The position numbers and the translations under genes were made by a program. Shown here piece by piece: positions 15,207 to 24,230 of a DNA stretch of 64,000 bases. A model generated the notes under the pieces. It was not told the origin of the DNA. It was given only the letters and a program-made list of their open reading frames with translations, and did no database searches. Source of the stretch: DASVFB01 sp963766345 (GTDB lineage Bacteria > Actinomycetota > Thermoleophilia > Gaiellales > Gaiellaceae); contig CAVXZL010000011.1 of the NCBI GenBank assembly GCA_963766345.1, forward strand, positions 62,001 through 126,000. Direction: 5' to 3'. The stretch's first letter is position 1. Each line of letters starts with the position of its first letter.

Positions 15207-18154
15207 GCGTCGATGCCAAGAAGCTCGCGCGCGAGCTCCACGGCGTCGTCGACGGCGAGGTTCGCTTCGGCGCCGGGACGCGCGCGCTGTACACGACGGG
15301 CGGCTCGAACTACCGGCAGGTGCCGATCGGCGTCGTGATCCCGAAGTCGATCGACGACGTCGTGACGACAATGGAGGTCTGCCGCGCGCACGACGCGCCG
15401 GTGCTCTCGCGCGGCGGCGGCACGAGCCTGGCCGGCCAGTGCTGCAACGTCGCCGTGATGATCGACCACTCGAAGTACCTGCGCGGCATCGTGGACGTCG
15501 ACGCCGACGCGCGACTGGCCCGCGTCCAGCCGGGCGTCGTCCTGGACCAGCTTCGCAACCGTACTCAGCAGCAGTACGGCCTCACGTTCGGGCCCGACCC
15601 GTCGACGCACGACCACTGCACCTTCGGCGGGATGATCGGCAACAACTCCTGCGGCGTCCGCTCGATCATGGCCCAGTTCAACGGCCCCGGCCCGCGCACG
15701 TCCGACAACGTGCACGAGCTCGACGTGCTGCTCTACGACGGACGCAGGCTCCGGCTCCGCGAAGGAACTTCCGGCGACGAGGAGATCGACCGGCGATTGC
15801 TCGCACTGCGCGACCGCTACGCCGACCTCGTTCGCGAGCGCTATCCGAACATCCCGCGCCGGGTCTCCGGCTACAACCTCGACGACCTCCTTCCGGAGAA
15901 GGGCTTTCACGTCGCGCGCGCGCTCGTCGGCACCGAGAGCACCTGCGTCACGGTGCTCGAGGCGACGGTGCACCTGATCGACAATCCGCCGGCGCGCTCG
16001 CTGCTCGTGCTCGGGTACGAGGACAAGTACCGCGCCGCCGACGACGTCATGCGCGTGCTCGAGCACAGGCCCAACGGCCTCGAGGGAGTCGACCACCGGC
16101 TCGTCGAGGACATGAAGATCGTCGGCATCCACGACGAAGACCTGACGATGCTCCCCGAGGGCCGCGGCTGGCTGCTCGTCGAGTTCGGCGGCGACACGAA
16201 GCACGAGGCCGACGATCGCGCGCGCGAGTGCATGGACGCGCTCGGCCACGGCGACGGCGCGCCGACGGGCATGAAGCTCTACGACGACCCGCAGCAGGAG
16301 GAGCATGTGTGGAAGGTGCGCGAGGCCGGCCTGGGCGCGACCGCGTTCATCCCGGGCAGGCCCGACACGTACGAGGGCTGGGAAGACTCGGCGGTGCCGC
16401 CCGAACGGCTCGGCGAGTACCTGCGCCGTCTCGACAAGCTCGCGAAGCGCTACGAGTACGAGAGCGCGACCTACGGCCACTACGGCAACGGCTGCGTGCA
16501 CGCGCGCTGGAACTTCGACTTCCGCACACGCGAGGGCATCGCCACGTTCCGCCGCTTCCTCGACGAGGCGTCCGACCTCGTGCTCGAGCTCGGCGGCTCG
16601 ATCTCCGGAGAGCACGGTGACGGTCAGTCGAAGGCCGAGCTCCTGCCGAAGATGTTCGGCCCCGAGCTCATCGACGCGTTCCGCGAGTTCAAGTCGATCT
16701 GGGATCCGGAGTGGAAGATGAACCCCGGCAAGGTCGTCGACCCGAACCCGATCACGTCGAACCTCCGGCTCGGCACCGACTACCGCCCGCCGCAGGTCGA
16801 CACGCACTTCGCGTTCCCCGACGACCACGGCAGCTTCGCGCACGCGACGACGCGCTGTGTCGGCATCGGCAAGTGCCGGCGCACCGATCCCGGCGGCGAC
16901 GTCATGTGCCCGAGCTACCAGGTCACGCTCGAGGAGAAGCACACGACGCGCGGCCGCGCGCGGATCCTCTGGGAGATGCTGAACGGCGGCGAGCTCGACC
17001 TGTGGCGCTCGCGCGAGGTGTACGAGGCGCTCGACCTCTGCCTGTCGTGCAAGGGCTGCACGCACGACTGCCCGGTCAGCGTCGACATGCCCACGCTCAA
17101 GGCGGAGTTCCTGTCGCACCACTACAAGCGTCGCCTGCGACCGCGCGCGGCGTACGCGTTCGGCCTGATCGACAAGACCGCGCGCCTCGCGTCGAAGCAG
17201 CCGGCGCTCGCGAACGCGTTCATGCGCACGCCGGTCGCGAAGGTGCTCGCCGGCGCGCATGCCGAGCGGGAGTTCCCGGAGGTCGCGCCGCGGACCTTGC
17301 GCGACTGGTTCCGCTCGCGGCCGGACCGTCCCACGACGGGCAAGAAGGTCATCCTCTGGGCCGACACGTTCAACAACCACTTCCATCCGGAAGTCGGGGT
17401 CGCCGCGGTGCATGCGCTCGAGACGGCGGGGTACCACGTCACGATTCCGCGCGCGCACCTCTGTTGCGGCCGTCCGCTCTACGACTACGGGATGCTCGAC
17501 CTCGCGCAGCGCTATCTCGACCGCGTGCTCGGCACGCTGCGCGACGAGATCCGCGCGGGCACGCCGATCGTCGGCATCGAGCCGAGCTGCATCGCGGTGC
17601 TGAAGGACGAAGCGCCGAAGCTGATGCCGAACGACGAGGACGTCAAGCGCCTCTGCAAGCAGTCGTTCCACCTCGCCGAGTTCCTCTGCCGCGAGGGCTA
17701 CGAGCCGCCGCGGCTCGAGGGGCGCGCGCTCGTGCACGGCCACTGTCACGAGAAGGCGACGTCGGGCTTCGAGCCGCTGCAGCAACTACTCGAGAAGATG
17801 GGCCTCGACGTCGAGAGCTCGAACGGCGGCTGCTGCGGCATGGCCGGAGCGTGGGGCTACGAGAAGGCGCACTACGACGTCTCGATCGCGTGCGGCGAGC
17901 GCGCGCTCTTCCCGGCCGTGCGACGCGGCGACGACGACGTGCTCGTGGTCACCGACGGCTTCTCGTGCAAGACGCAGATCGAGCAGGGCACGGGACGGCG
18001 TGCGCTCCATCTCGCCGAGGTGCTGCACCTCGCGCACGGTCACACGGCCGAGGCGCCGCAGCCGACGGCGTCGACGCGCCTCGCCCGGGCCGGCGCTCTC
18101 GTCGCCGGCGCCGCCGCGGTCGTCGGCGGCGTCCTAGCGCTTCGCGAGCGCTAG
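15203..18154 (+). CDS. Giant FAD/Fe-S oxidoreductase (D-lactate/glycolate dehydrogenase-like fusion)
   Basis: This 983-aa protein fuses a flavin oxidase to an iron-sulfur subunit. The N-terminal FAD-binding half has LSRGGGTSLAGQCCN and FGGMIGNNSCG; the FAD-oxidase C domain ends with SGEHGDGQSKAELLPKMFG. Ferredoxin-type cysteine clusters follow at about residues 552-566 and 613-623 (CLSCKGCTHDC). Two CCG heterodisulfide-reductase-like motifs come next (CCGRPLYDYG, CCGMAGAWGYE). A final Ala/Val-rich helix at about 958-980 could anchor it to the membrane. Such fusions oxidise D-2-hydroxyacids and pass electrons to quinones. It overlaps the enolase-superfamily gene by 4 bp. Confidence 0.88.
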   Translation: MSVDAKKLARELHGVVDGEVRFGAGTRALYTTGGSNYRQVPIGVVIPKSIDDVVTTMEVCRAHDAPVLSRGGGTSLAGQCCNVAVMIDHSKYLRGIVDVDADARLARVQPGVVLDQLRNRTQQQYGLTFGPDPSTHDHCTFGGMIGNNSCGVRSIMAQFNGPGPRTSDNVHELDVLLYDGRRLRLREGTSGDEEIDRRLLALRDRYADLVRERYPNIPRRVSGYNLDDLLPEKGFHVARALVGTESTCVTVLEATVHLIDNPPARSLLVLGYEDKYRAADDVMRVLEHRPNGLEGVDHRLVEDMKIVGIHDEDLTMLPEGRGWLLVEFGGDTKHEADDRARECMDALGHGDGAPTGMKLYDDPQQEEHVWKVREAGLGATAFIPGRPDTYEGWEDSAVPPERLGEYLRRLDKLAKRYEYESATYGHYGNGCVHARWNFDFRTREGIATFRRFLDEASDLVLELGGSISGEHGDGQSKAELLPKMFGPELIDAFREFKSIWDPEWKMNPGKVVDPNPITSNLRLGTDYRPPQVDTHFAFPDDHGSFAHATTRCVGIGKCRRTDPGGDVMCPSYQVTLEEKHTTRGRARILWEMLNGGELDLWRSREVYEALDLCLSCKGCTHDCPVSVDMPTLKAEFLSHHYKRRLRPRAAYAFGLIDKTARLASKQPALANAFMRTPVAKVLAGAHAEREFPEVAPRTLRDWFRSRPDRPTTGKKVILWADTFNNHFHPEVGVAAVHALETAGYHVTIPRAHLCCGRPLYDYGMLDLAQRYLDRVLGTLRDEIRAGTPIVGIEPSCIAVLKDEAPKLMPNDEDVKRLCKQSFHLAEFLCREGYEPPRLEGRALVHGHCHEKATSGFEPLQQLLEKMGLDVESSNGGCCGMAGAWGYEKAHYDVSIACGERALFPAVRRGDDDVLVVTDGFSCKTQIEQGTGRRALHLAEVLHLAHGHTAEAPQPTASTRLARAGALVAGAAAVVGGVLALRER

Positions 18155-18778
18155 CTCGGCCGCCTCGAGCAGGCCGTGGGCGACGCGGCGCGGCTTGCCC
18201 TTCGGGAACGGCCACTCGCGCTCCACGCGGTCGATCCAGATCGCATCGAGCCCGGCCGCCTTCGCGCCGACGACGTCCCACGCGTGGGCCGCGATCAGCG
18301 TGATCGCGCGCGGCTCGACGCCGAGCCGCTCCGCCGCGTGCCGGTAGACCGCCGGGTGCGGCTTGTAGAGCTCGACCTCCTCGACCGAGACGACCTCCAC
18401 GATGCGATCGGCGAGGCCGGCCGCCTCGAGCAGCTTCTGCGTCTGCTTCTCGCCGTTGTTCGTCAGCGCGCCGACGAGCACGCCGCTCCCGTCGAGCAAC
18501 TCGACCGCGGCGAGCGCCTCGCCGTCGGCGGGAAGCTCCTGCAGGAGCGCGAGCACCTCGTCCGCGTCGGCGCTCAGGCCGTTCCTCGCGATCGTCGTCT
18601 TCAGCGTCGACGCGGCGATGTCGGCGAACGGCTCGAAGCGGCCGGCGAGCGTCAGCGACGTCGCGGTGTGGAGCAGACGCTCGAACCAGGCGTCGAAGCC
18701 GGAGCCGCGGAGCCGTCGCTGCAAGGGCGCGACGTCGAAGAGCGTCCCCACGACGTCGAAAAGGACCGCGCGCCGCAC
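18134..18778 (-). CDS. HAD-superfamily hydrolase, haloacid dehalogenase type II-like
   Basis: This is a 214-aa HAD hydrolase. Motif I is VLFDVVGTLFD with the nucleophile Asp8; motif II is GALTNNG; the Lys motif is ELYKPHPAVYRHAAERLGV; motif III is LIAAHAWDVVGAKAAGLDA, close to the type II 2-haloacid dehalogenase signature. The substrate could be an L-2-haloacid or a phosphate ester. The start is GTG 18778, 6 nt after an ACCGTA/TACGGT box. It overlaps the oxidase gene tail-to-tail by 21 bp and is divergent from the permease gene with only 41 bp between the start codons. Confidence 0.82.
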   Translation of the reverse strand: MRRAVLFDVVGTLFDVAPLQRRLRGSGFDAWFERLLHTATSLTLAGRFEPFADIAASTLKTTIARNGLSADADEVLALLQELPADGEALAAVELLDGSGVLVGALTNNGEKQTQKLLEAAGLADRIVEVVSVEEVELYKPHPAVYRHAAERLGVEPRAITLIAAHAWDVVGAKAAGLDAIWIDRVEREWPFPKGKPRRVAHGLLEAAELALAKR

Positions 18779-18784
18779 CGTGCG

Positions 18785-18813
18785 ACCGTACCCGTTCCGC
18801 CGCTCGCTAGTCT
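18785..18813. promoter_or_regulatory. Facing -10 boxes of a divergent leaderless pair
   Basis: On the minus strand TACGGT (18785-18790) lies 6 nt from the HAD GTG; on the plus strand TAGTCT (18808-18813) lies 6 nt from the permease GTG. The two hexamers are exactly 17 bp apart, so each occupies the place where the other promoter's -35 box would be. Confidence 0.5.
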
Positions 18814-18819
18814 CGAATC

Positions 18820-20057
18820 GTGTTCATCGTCGACGGTCTCGAGAACGCGTTCCGGATGGCGTGGGAGGTCTGGTGGGCGCTCGTGCTCGGCTTCACGCTC
18901 TCCGGAATCGTCCAGGCGTGGGTGCCCCGCGCGCGGCTCGAGCGTGCCCTGGGCGGTGCGGGCGGGCGCCAGGTCGCGCTGGCCGCCGGCTTCGGAGCGG
19001 CATCGTCGTCGTGCAGCTACGCGGCGGTCGCGATCGCGAAGTCGCTCTTCCAGAAGGGCGCGAGCTTCGCCTCGGCGATGGTCTTCCAGTTCGCGTCGAC
19101 GAACCTCGTGTTCGAGATCGGGATCGTCATGTGGATCTTCCTTGGCTGGCAGTTCACGCTTGCCGAGTTCGTCGGCGGGATCGTGCTCATCGCGCTCATG
19201 TGGCTCGGCGTGCGGCTCTTCGTCACACGGCGGCTCGAGGAGGAGGCGCGCGCGCACGCGGAGGCGGCGCAGGCCGGGCACGAGCACGTGTCGACGGAGT
19301 CCGGGCCGAAACTCCTCTCGCTCGACGCATGGTCGGCGGTCGCGCACAACTTCCGCGGCGACGCCGAGATGCTCTGGAAGGAGATCCTCGCCGGCTTCCT
19401 GATCGCGGGGTACGTCGCGCTGCTGCCGATGGGCTTCTTCAACGGCCTCTTCATCACGGACCAGGGCGGCGCACTGCAGCTGCTCGAGAACGTCCTCGTC
19501 GGGCCGATCGTCGCGGCGCTCGCGTTCGTGTGCTCGGTGGGAACGTTCCGCTCGCAGCGGTGCTGTGGGCCGGGGGCATCTCGTTCTCCGGCGTGATCGC
19601 GTTCATCTACGCCGACCTGATCGTGATCCCGATCGTGCTGATCTACCGCAAGTACTACGGCGGCAAGGTCACGGCGCTGATCGTCGCGATCATGTTCTCG
19701 ACCATGGTCGCCGCGGCGCTGATCGTCGACGGGATCTTCAGCGCACTCGGTCTCGTGCCCACGCACCGGCCGTCGATCGAGTCGATCTCCGAGCGCGCGA
19801 TCACGTGGAACTACACGGCCGCGCTGAACATCATCTTTCTCTTCGTGGCAGCCGGGCTCGTCGCGCTGACGCTGCGGCGCGGCGCGAAGGATCCCGTCTG
19901 CGGAATGACCGTCGATCGCGGGAAGACGCCCCATCGCAGCGTTCGGGCCGGCGAGACCGTGTACTTCTGCAGCGCGCATTGCAAGAAGCGCTTCGACGGC
20001 GATCCCGAGCGGCACGTCGTGGGCGACCAAGCGCCCGCGCATGCGCACCACCACTAG
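18820..20057 (+). pseudogene. Heavy-metal permease with C-terminal YHS domain, single-base frameshift
   Basis: The first part (from GTG 18820) is a DUF318/ArsP-like permease: GFGAASSSCSYAAVAIAKSL, then several membrane segments up to ALAFVCSVG at about 19540. The family then expects NVPLAAVLWAGGISFSG, which is present one frame over. Adding one G in the GGG at 19539-19541 restores a 412-aa protein. The tail has more membrane helices, then a YHS domain (DPVCGMTVD, VYFCSAHCKKRF) and a His-rich end (HAHHH), suggesting transition-metal handling. It may be a sequencing error rather than a real pseudogene because both halves keep intact motifs and codon bias. Confidence 0.75.
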
Positions 20058-20072
20058 GGGGTACTGGCGCGC

Positions 20073-20294
20073 ATGGACGAGCTGAGCACTGTGCGGGTCG
20101 TGCGGAGCGAGCCCGAAGCCGAGCTCCTGTGCGGGTTGCTCCGAAGCTCAGGCATCACGTGCACGCACCGGCCGACGAACCTGGCCGCCGGCGCGATGGA
20201 CGGGGCGACCTCGAGCTTCGGGCCGCGCGAAGTCGTCGTGAACGCGAGCGACGCAGAGGAGGCGCGCGCCGTCCTCGACGCGCAGTCCGGGTAG
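20073..20294 (+). CDS. DUF2007-like small protein (putative signal-transducing)
   Basis: This 73-aa protein begins MDELSTVRVVRSEPEAELLCGLLRSSGI, the pattern of the DUF2007 family of small proteins related to the PII-like fold (x-V-x-x-T/S-x-x-x-x-E-A-x-L-x-x-x-L-x-x-x-G-I), and ends VVVNASDAEEARAVLDAQSG. Its biochemical role is not known. It follows the permease gene by 15 bp, so it may be in the same transcript. Confidence 0.65.
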   Translation: MDELSTVRVVRSEPEAELLCGLLRSSGITCTHRPTNLAAGAMDGATSSFGPREVVVNASDAEEARAVLDAQSG

Positions 20295-20328
20295 ACGATC
20301 CTCCCGCGCGAGCTGCCGCGTTCGGCGG

Positions 20329-20739
20329 TCAGTCGTCGCGAGTCGTGCGCTGACGCTTGAGCTGCGAGCGGCGCCGCTTCTCGTCGAGGCGGCGCTCGAT
20401 CGACTGCTGCGACGGCTTCGTCGGCCGGCGCCGCCGCGGCACGTGCAGCGCATCTCGTAGCTGCGCGACGAGCCGCTCGAGCGCGAGCTCGCGGTTTCGC
20501 GACTGGCTCCGCTCGTCCTGCGCGATCGCCCGCAGCACCGGTCCCGCGCGCGCGACGACACGACGCTTCTGCGCCTCGGTCAGCGCGTCGGACACCTCGA
20601 CCTCGAACAGCGCCTCGACGCGCGTCTCCGTCTTCTGCGCGTGCTGGCCGCCAGGCCCGCTCGAGCGCGAGGTGCGGAAGTCGACGTCGGAGAGGGGGAG
20701 GACGACGCTTCTCGTGACGCGAATAGACTCGCCGGGCAT
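20329..20739 (-). CDS. arfB: ArfB-like peptidyl-tRNA hydrolase (release-factor domain)
   Basis: The 136-aa product has the release-factor catalytic domain (VDFRTSRSSGPGGQHAQKTET, containing the GGQ that hydrolyses peptidyl-tRNA) and a Lys/Arg-rich C-terminal tail (SQQSIERRLDEKRRRSQLKRQ), the layout of ArfB/YaeJ, which rescues ribosomes stalled without a stop codon by placing the basic tail in the mRNA channel. I chose ATG 20739 because a CAGAAT -10-like box lies 7 nt upstream and contains the other candidate ATG (20748). It is divergent from acpS with a 27-bp spacer. Confidence 0.88.
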   Translation of the reverse strand: MPGESIRVTRSVVLPLSDVDFRTSRSSGPGGQHAQKTETRVEALFEVEVSDALTEAQKRRVVARAGPVLRAIAQDERSQSRNRELALERLVAQLRDALHVPRRRRPTKPSQQSIERRLDEKRRRSQLKRQRTTRDD

Positions 20740-20766
20740 GGCGGCCATTCTGCTGGACGACCACGC

Positions 20767-21132
20767 GTGAAGGTCGGCGTGGACGCGATCGAGATCGCGC
20801 GCATCCGGCGCGCGCTCGAGCGGTACCCGGCGTTTCGCGAGCGTTGCTTCACCGAGGCGGAGCGCGCGTACTGCGACTCGCGCAAGAACCCGGCGCAGTC
20901 GTACGCCGGACGCTTCGCCGGCAAGGAGGCCGTCGGCAAGGCGCTCGGCCTCGGCGTCGCCCGTGCGTTCGCATGGCGCGACATCGAGATCGTCGGACGG
21001 CCGAAGCCGGGCGTGACGCTGCACGGTCGCGCGCAGGCGTGGGCGGAGCGCGTCGCCGCCGGCGCGATCGACCTCTCGATGACGCACAGCCGTGAGCTCG
21101 CGGTGGCGGTCGCCGTCGTCGCCGAGCGCTGA
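20767..21132 (+). CDS. acpS: Holo-[acyl-carrier-protein] synthase
   Basis: AcpS transfers 4'-phosphopantetheine from CoA to acyl carrier protein. The 121-aa protein starts MKVGVDAIEIARIRRALER with the Mg-binding Asp, then FTEAERAYCDSR, YAGRFAGKEAVGKALG (the conserved FAxKEAxxKA motif) and SMTHSRELAVAVAV. It uses GTG 20767 and its stop overlaps the next start by one base (TGATG). The acpS-nnr-alr order is a common actinobacterial cluster feeding lipid and cell-wall synthesis. Confidence 0.95.
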   Translation: MKVGVDAIEIARIRRALERYPAFRERCFTEAERAYCDSRKNPAQSYAGRFAGKEAVGKALGLGVARAFAWRDIEIVGRPKPGVTLHGRAQAWAERVAAGAIDLSMTHSRELAVAVAVVAER

Positions 21133-22442
21133 TGCTCGAGCCCCTCTACACCGCCGACGAGATGAGGGCCGCCGAGGAGGGCCACGACGTCGCAACCCTG
21201 ATGGAACGCGCGGGCCGGGCCGTCGCCGAGGAGGCGCTGCACAGCTTTCCGGACGCGCGGCGTTTCGCGCTCTTCGCCGGGGGCGGCGCGAACGGCGGCG
21301 ACGGCAGGATCGCGGCGCGCATCCTGAAAGAGGAGCACGGCCTCGAGCAGGTCGAGGACGGGGCGGACCTCGTGATCGATGCGCTCCTCGGCACCGGGAT
21401 GAGAGGTGCGCCGCGCGACGACGCCGCCGCGGCGATCGAGCGGATCAACGCGTCGGGCGCGCCCGTGCTCGCCGTCGACATCCCCTCCGGCGTGAACGCT
21501 TCCACCGGCGAGGTCGAGGGCGCGGCCGTCGACGCGGACGTGACGGTGACGATGCACGGTCGCAAGGTCGGTCTCGTCGTCGGGCCGGGGCGCTTCGGCG
21601 CCGGCGACGTGATCGTCGTCGACATCGGACTCGAGCCGCGTGAGACGGCGCACCGCCTCGTCACGCGCGACATCCTCGACCGCATCCCGCGCAGGCGCGA
21701 TCCGGTGAACAAGTACTCGGCAGGCTCGGTGCTCGTCGTCGGAGGCGCGCGCGGGACGACGGGCGCAGCGGCGCTCACGGCGCGCGCCGCCTTCCGCGCG
21801 GACGCCGGCTACGTTGCGATCGCCGCGCCGGCGGATGCATTGCCGACGCTCGAGACGCTCGTGCTCGAAGCGGTCAAGCGGCCGCTCGAAGACGTCGGGG
21901 TTGCCGCCGGGCGCGCGTCCGCGCTCGCGCTCGGCCCGGGCCTCGGACGCAACCACAAGCCGCTCGTGCGCAAGCTCCTCTCGGAGACGCAGTTGCCGGC
22001 GGTCGTGGACGCCGACGGACTGCACGAGCTCGAGCCGTTCGAGCGCGAGGCGCCCACGGTGCTGACGCCGCACAGCGGCGAGCTGGGACGCCTCATCGGC
22101 GAGGAGTCGAAATGGGTGGACGCGCACCGGCTCGAGGCGCTCGCACGCGCAGTCGAGCGGTACCGGTGCGTCGTGCTGCTGAAGGGCGCGGACACGCTCA
22201 TCGGCGCGCCGGACGCGGGCGTCTGGGTCGTCGGGGACAACGTTCCCTCGCTCGCGACGGCCGGCACGGGCGACGTGCTCACCGGCGTGATCGCCGCGTT
22301 TCTCGCCAAGGGGATGGACGCGCGCGAGGCCGCGGCCGCCGGCGCGCTCGTGCACCGGCTCGCGGCGGCGCGCGGCCCGAAGCGAGGCCTGGTCGCGAGC
22401 GACGTCGTCGAAGCGCTGCCGTCGTGCCTCGCTCCGAGCTGA
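21132..22442 (+). CDS. Bifunctional NAD(P)H-hydrate epimerase/dehydratase
   Basis: This 436-aa enzyme repairs hydrated NAD(P)H. The N-terminal epimerase domain (YTADEMRAAEE, MERAGRAVAEEAL, GGGANGGDGRIAARIL, DALLGTGMRG, VDIPSGVNASTG) takes residues 1 to about 195; the C-terminal ATP/ADP-dependent dehydratase follows (KYSAGSVLVVGGARGTTGAA, LTPHSGELGRL, LKGADTLIGAP, ATAGTGDVLTGVIAAFLAKG). Both halves look complete. It overlaps alr by 19 bp and acpS by 1 bp, so it is coupled within the operon. Confidence 0.95.
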   Translation: MLEPLYTADEMRAAEEGHDVATLMERAGRAVAEEALHSFPDARRFALFAGGGANGGDGRIAARILKEEHGLEQVEDGADLVIDALLGTGMRGAPRDDAAAAIERINASGAPVLAVDIPSGVNASTGEVEGAAVDADVTVTMHGRKVGLVVGPGRFGAGDVIVVDIGLEPRETAHRLVTRDILDRIPRRRDPVNKYSAGSVLVVGGARGTTGAAALTARAAFRADAGYVAIAAPADALPTLETLVLEAVKRPLEDVGVAAGRASALALGPGLGRNHKPLVRKLLSETQLPAVVDADGLHELEPFEREAPTVLTPHSGELGRLIGEESKWVDAHRLEALARAVERYRCVVLLKGADTLIGAPDAGVWVVGDNVPSLATAGTGDVLTGVIAAFLAKGMDAREAAAAGALVHRLAAARGPKRGLVASDVVEALPSCLAPS

Positions 22443-23446
22443 CGATCGACCTCGGCGCGCTGCGCCGAAACGTCCGCACCCTGCTGCGCGCGCTCGACGG
22501 CGCGGCGCTCTGGGCGGTCGTCAAGGCGGACGGCTACGGCCACGGCGCGGCCGACGTCTCGCGCGCGGCGCTCGACGCGGGAGCCTCCGCGTTGTGTGTC
22601 GCGACGATCCCGGAGGCGCTCGAGCTGCGCGCGGCGTTCCCGGAAGCGAGGATTCTCTGCATGGGGCCGACGGACGCCGACGACATCCGCCGGGCGAGGG
22701 ACGCGAACATCGAGGTCGCGTACTCGGGCGGGGAGCTGCCCGACGGCGTGCGCGCCCACGTCAAGCTCGACACCGGCATGGGCCGGTACGGCATCTCGGA
22801 GCTCTCGGCGCCGACGCGCTCCGTCGTCGCGCTGATGAGCCACCTCGCGACGGCGGACACCGATCCCGGGTTCGCGCGAGAGCAGGTACGGCGGTTCGAC
22901 GAGATCGTCCGCCCGTACCGCGGCAAGCTCGAGTGCCACATCGCGAACAGCGCCGCGGCGCTGCGGCTGCCGGAGGCGCGCTTCGACGCTGCGCGCTGCG
23001 GGGTTGCGATCTACGGGCTCTCGCCCTTCGGCGACGACCCCGCCGCCGACGGCCTCGAGCCGGTGCTGAGCTGGCGCAGCCACGTCGCCCAGGTGAAGCT
23101 TCTCCAGGCGGGCGAGAGCACGGGCTACCGGCGCCGCTTCGTCGCCGAACGTCCGACGTGGATCGGGCTCGTGCCGGTCGGCTACGCGGACGGCTTCCGG
23201 CGCGATCTCACGAGCACGCGCATCCTCGTCGACGGCGAGCCGGCGGAGGTCGTCGGCACGATCTCGATGGACTCGTTCGCGGTGCTCCTGCCTCGCGAGC
23301 TCCCGGCCGGCACGCCCGTGACGCTCATCGGCGACGGCGTGCGCGCCGACTCACATGCGGCGGTGGCTGGCACCATCAACTACGAGATCGTGACCGGCAT
23401 CGAATCCGATTCAAGGCGCGCGAGCCGTGAGGTGGTCGACGTATGA
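22424..23446 (+). CDS. alr: Alanine racemase
   Basis: Alr makes D-alanine for peptidoglycan with PLP. The protein is 340 aa, at the short end of the family (about 360-380). It shows LTIDLGALRRNVR, the PLP-lysine motif AVVKADGYGHGA, HVKLDTGMGRYG, the IYGLSPFG region, VGYADGFRR and the GTISMDSFAVL block; the terminal NYEIVTGI is also typical. GTG 22424 lies inside the end of the nnr gene. D-Ala made here is the substrate of the ligase pathway whose product the carboxypeptidase at base 1 trims. Confidence 0.94.
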   Translation: MPRSELTIDLGALRRNVRTLLRALDGAALWAVVKADGYGHGAADVSRAALDAGASALCVATIPEALELRAAFPEARILCMGPTDADDIRRARDANIEVAYSGGELPDGVRAHVKLDTGMGRYGISELSAPTRSVVALMSHLATADTDPGFAREQVRRFDEIVRPYRGKLECHIANSAAALRLPEARFDAARCGVAIYGLSPFGDDPAADGLEPVLSWRSHVAQVKLLQAGESTGYRRRFVAERPTWIGLVPVGYADGFRRDLTSTRILVDGEPAEVVGTISMDSFAVLLPRELPAGTPVTLIGDGVRADSHAAVAGTINYEIVTGIESDSRRASREVVDV

Positions 23447-23510
23447 GCCGTAGGCTCGACGGAGGCGACCAAAGAGCGGAGGGGCCGGCTTCGCCGGCGC
23501 TGGAGCGGGC

Positions 23511-24230
23511 ATGAGCCACGACGACTCGGTTCGCGAGCGCTTCGCGGCGACCGCCGACGGCGTGACGGCGCACTCGCGCGGGCAGGTCGACCGGCTGCGC
23601 GAGGAGCTGCGGAGCTTCCTGACGCCGCTGAACGGCGACGAGCGCGCGCTCGACTCGGGCACCGGTGCGGGCACGCTCGCCCTCGCGCTCGCGCCGCTCG
23701 TCGGGGAGGTCGTCGGCGTCGATCTCGTTCCCGAGCTGCTCGAGGCCGCGAGGAGCGATGCGCCGTCCAACGCCACCTTCGTCGAGGCCGACGCGTCGGC
23801 GCTGCCGTTCGAGGACTTCTCGTTCGATCTCGCGTGCTCGCGCCGAACGCTGCATCACGTGAGCCGACCCGAGCTCGCCGTCGCAGAGCTGGCGCGGGTG
23901 ACGCGCCCCGGCGGCCGTGTGTTCGTCGACGACCAGCTCGCGCCGATGGATCCGCTCGCGGCGTTCGAGCTCGACCGCTTTGAGCGCCGCCGCGACCCGT
24001 CGCATAACCGCACGCTCGCGGACGGTGACCTGCGCGACCTCTTCGCCGCGAACGGGCTCATGCTGCTGCGCAGCAAGGCCTTCACGCACCGGCGCGACCT
24101 CGACTTCTATCTCGGGCTCGCCGGCTGCACCGGCGAGGAGGCCGAGCAGGTGAAGGACCTCTCGCCGGGCGACCGCCTCCACTACGTCGCCGAGACCGGC
24201 TGGTACCTCTGCGTCAACCGCTACGGCTGA
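23511..24230 (+). CDS. SAM-dependent class I methyltransferase
   Basis: This 239-aa protein has the Rossmann-type methyltransferase core: motif I LDSGTGAGTLALALAP, acidic loop VVGVDLVPELLEAA, EADASALPFEDFSFDLACSRRTLHHV and ELARVTRPGGRVFVDD. It is closest in style to UbiE/MenG or Methyltransf_11 proteins. GGAG lies 7 nt before ATG 23511. A GCCGGC-TTC-GCCGGC hairpin precedes it in the 64-bp gap after alr. The substrate is unknown. Its 3' end overlaps the broken lipoprotein gene by 10 bp. Confidence 0.82.
   Translation: MSHDDSVRERFAATADGVTAHSRGQVDRLREELRSFLTPLNGDERALDSGTGAGTLALALAPLVGEVVGVDLVPELLEAARSDAPSNATFVEADASALPFEDFSFDLACSRRTLHHVSRPELAVAELARVTRPGGRVFVDDQLAPMDPLAAFELDRFERRRDPSHNRTLADGDLRDLFAANGLMLLRSKAFTHRRDLDFYLGLAGCTGEEAEQVKDLSPGDRLHYVAETGWYLCVNRYG

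Noticed and set aside
14861..17785. Very long open frame on the minus strand (974 codons) opposite the FAD/Fe-S oxidase
   Set aside because: It is Arg/Val/Asp-rich with no motifs and lies wholly antisense to a gene with clear domains; at about 70% GC antisense frames stay open by chance.
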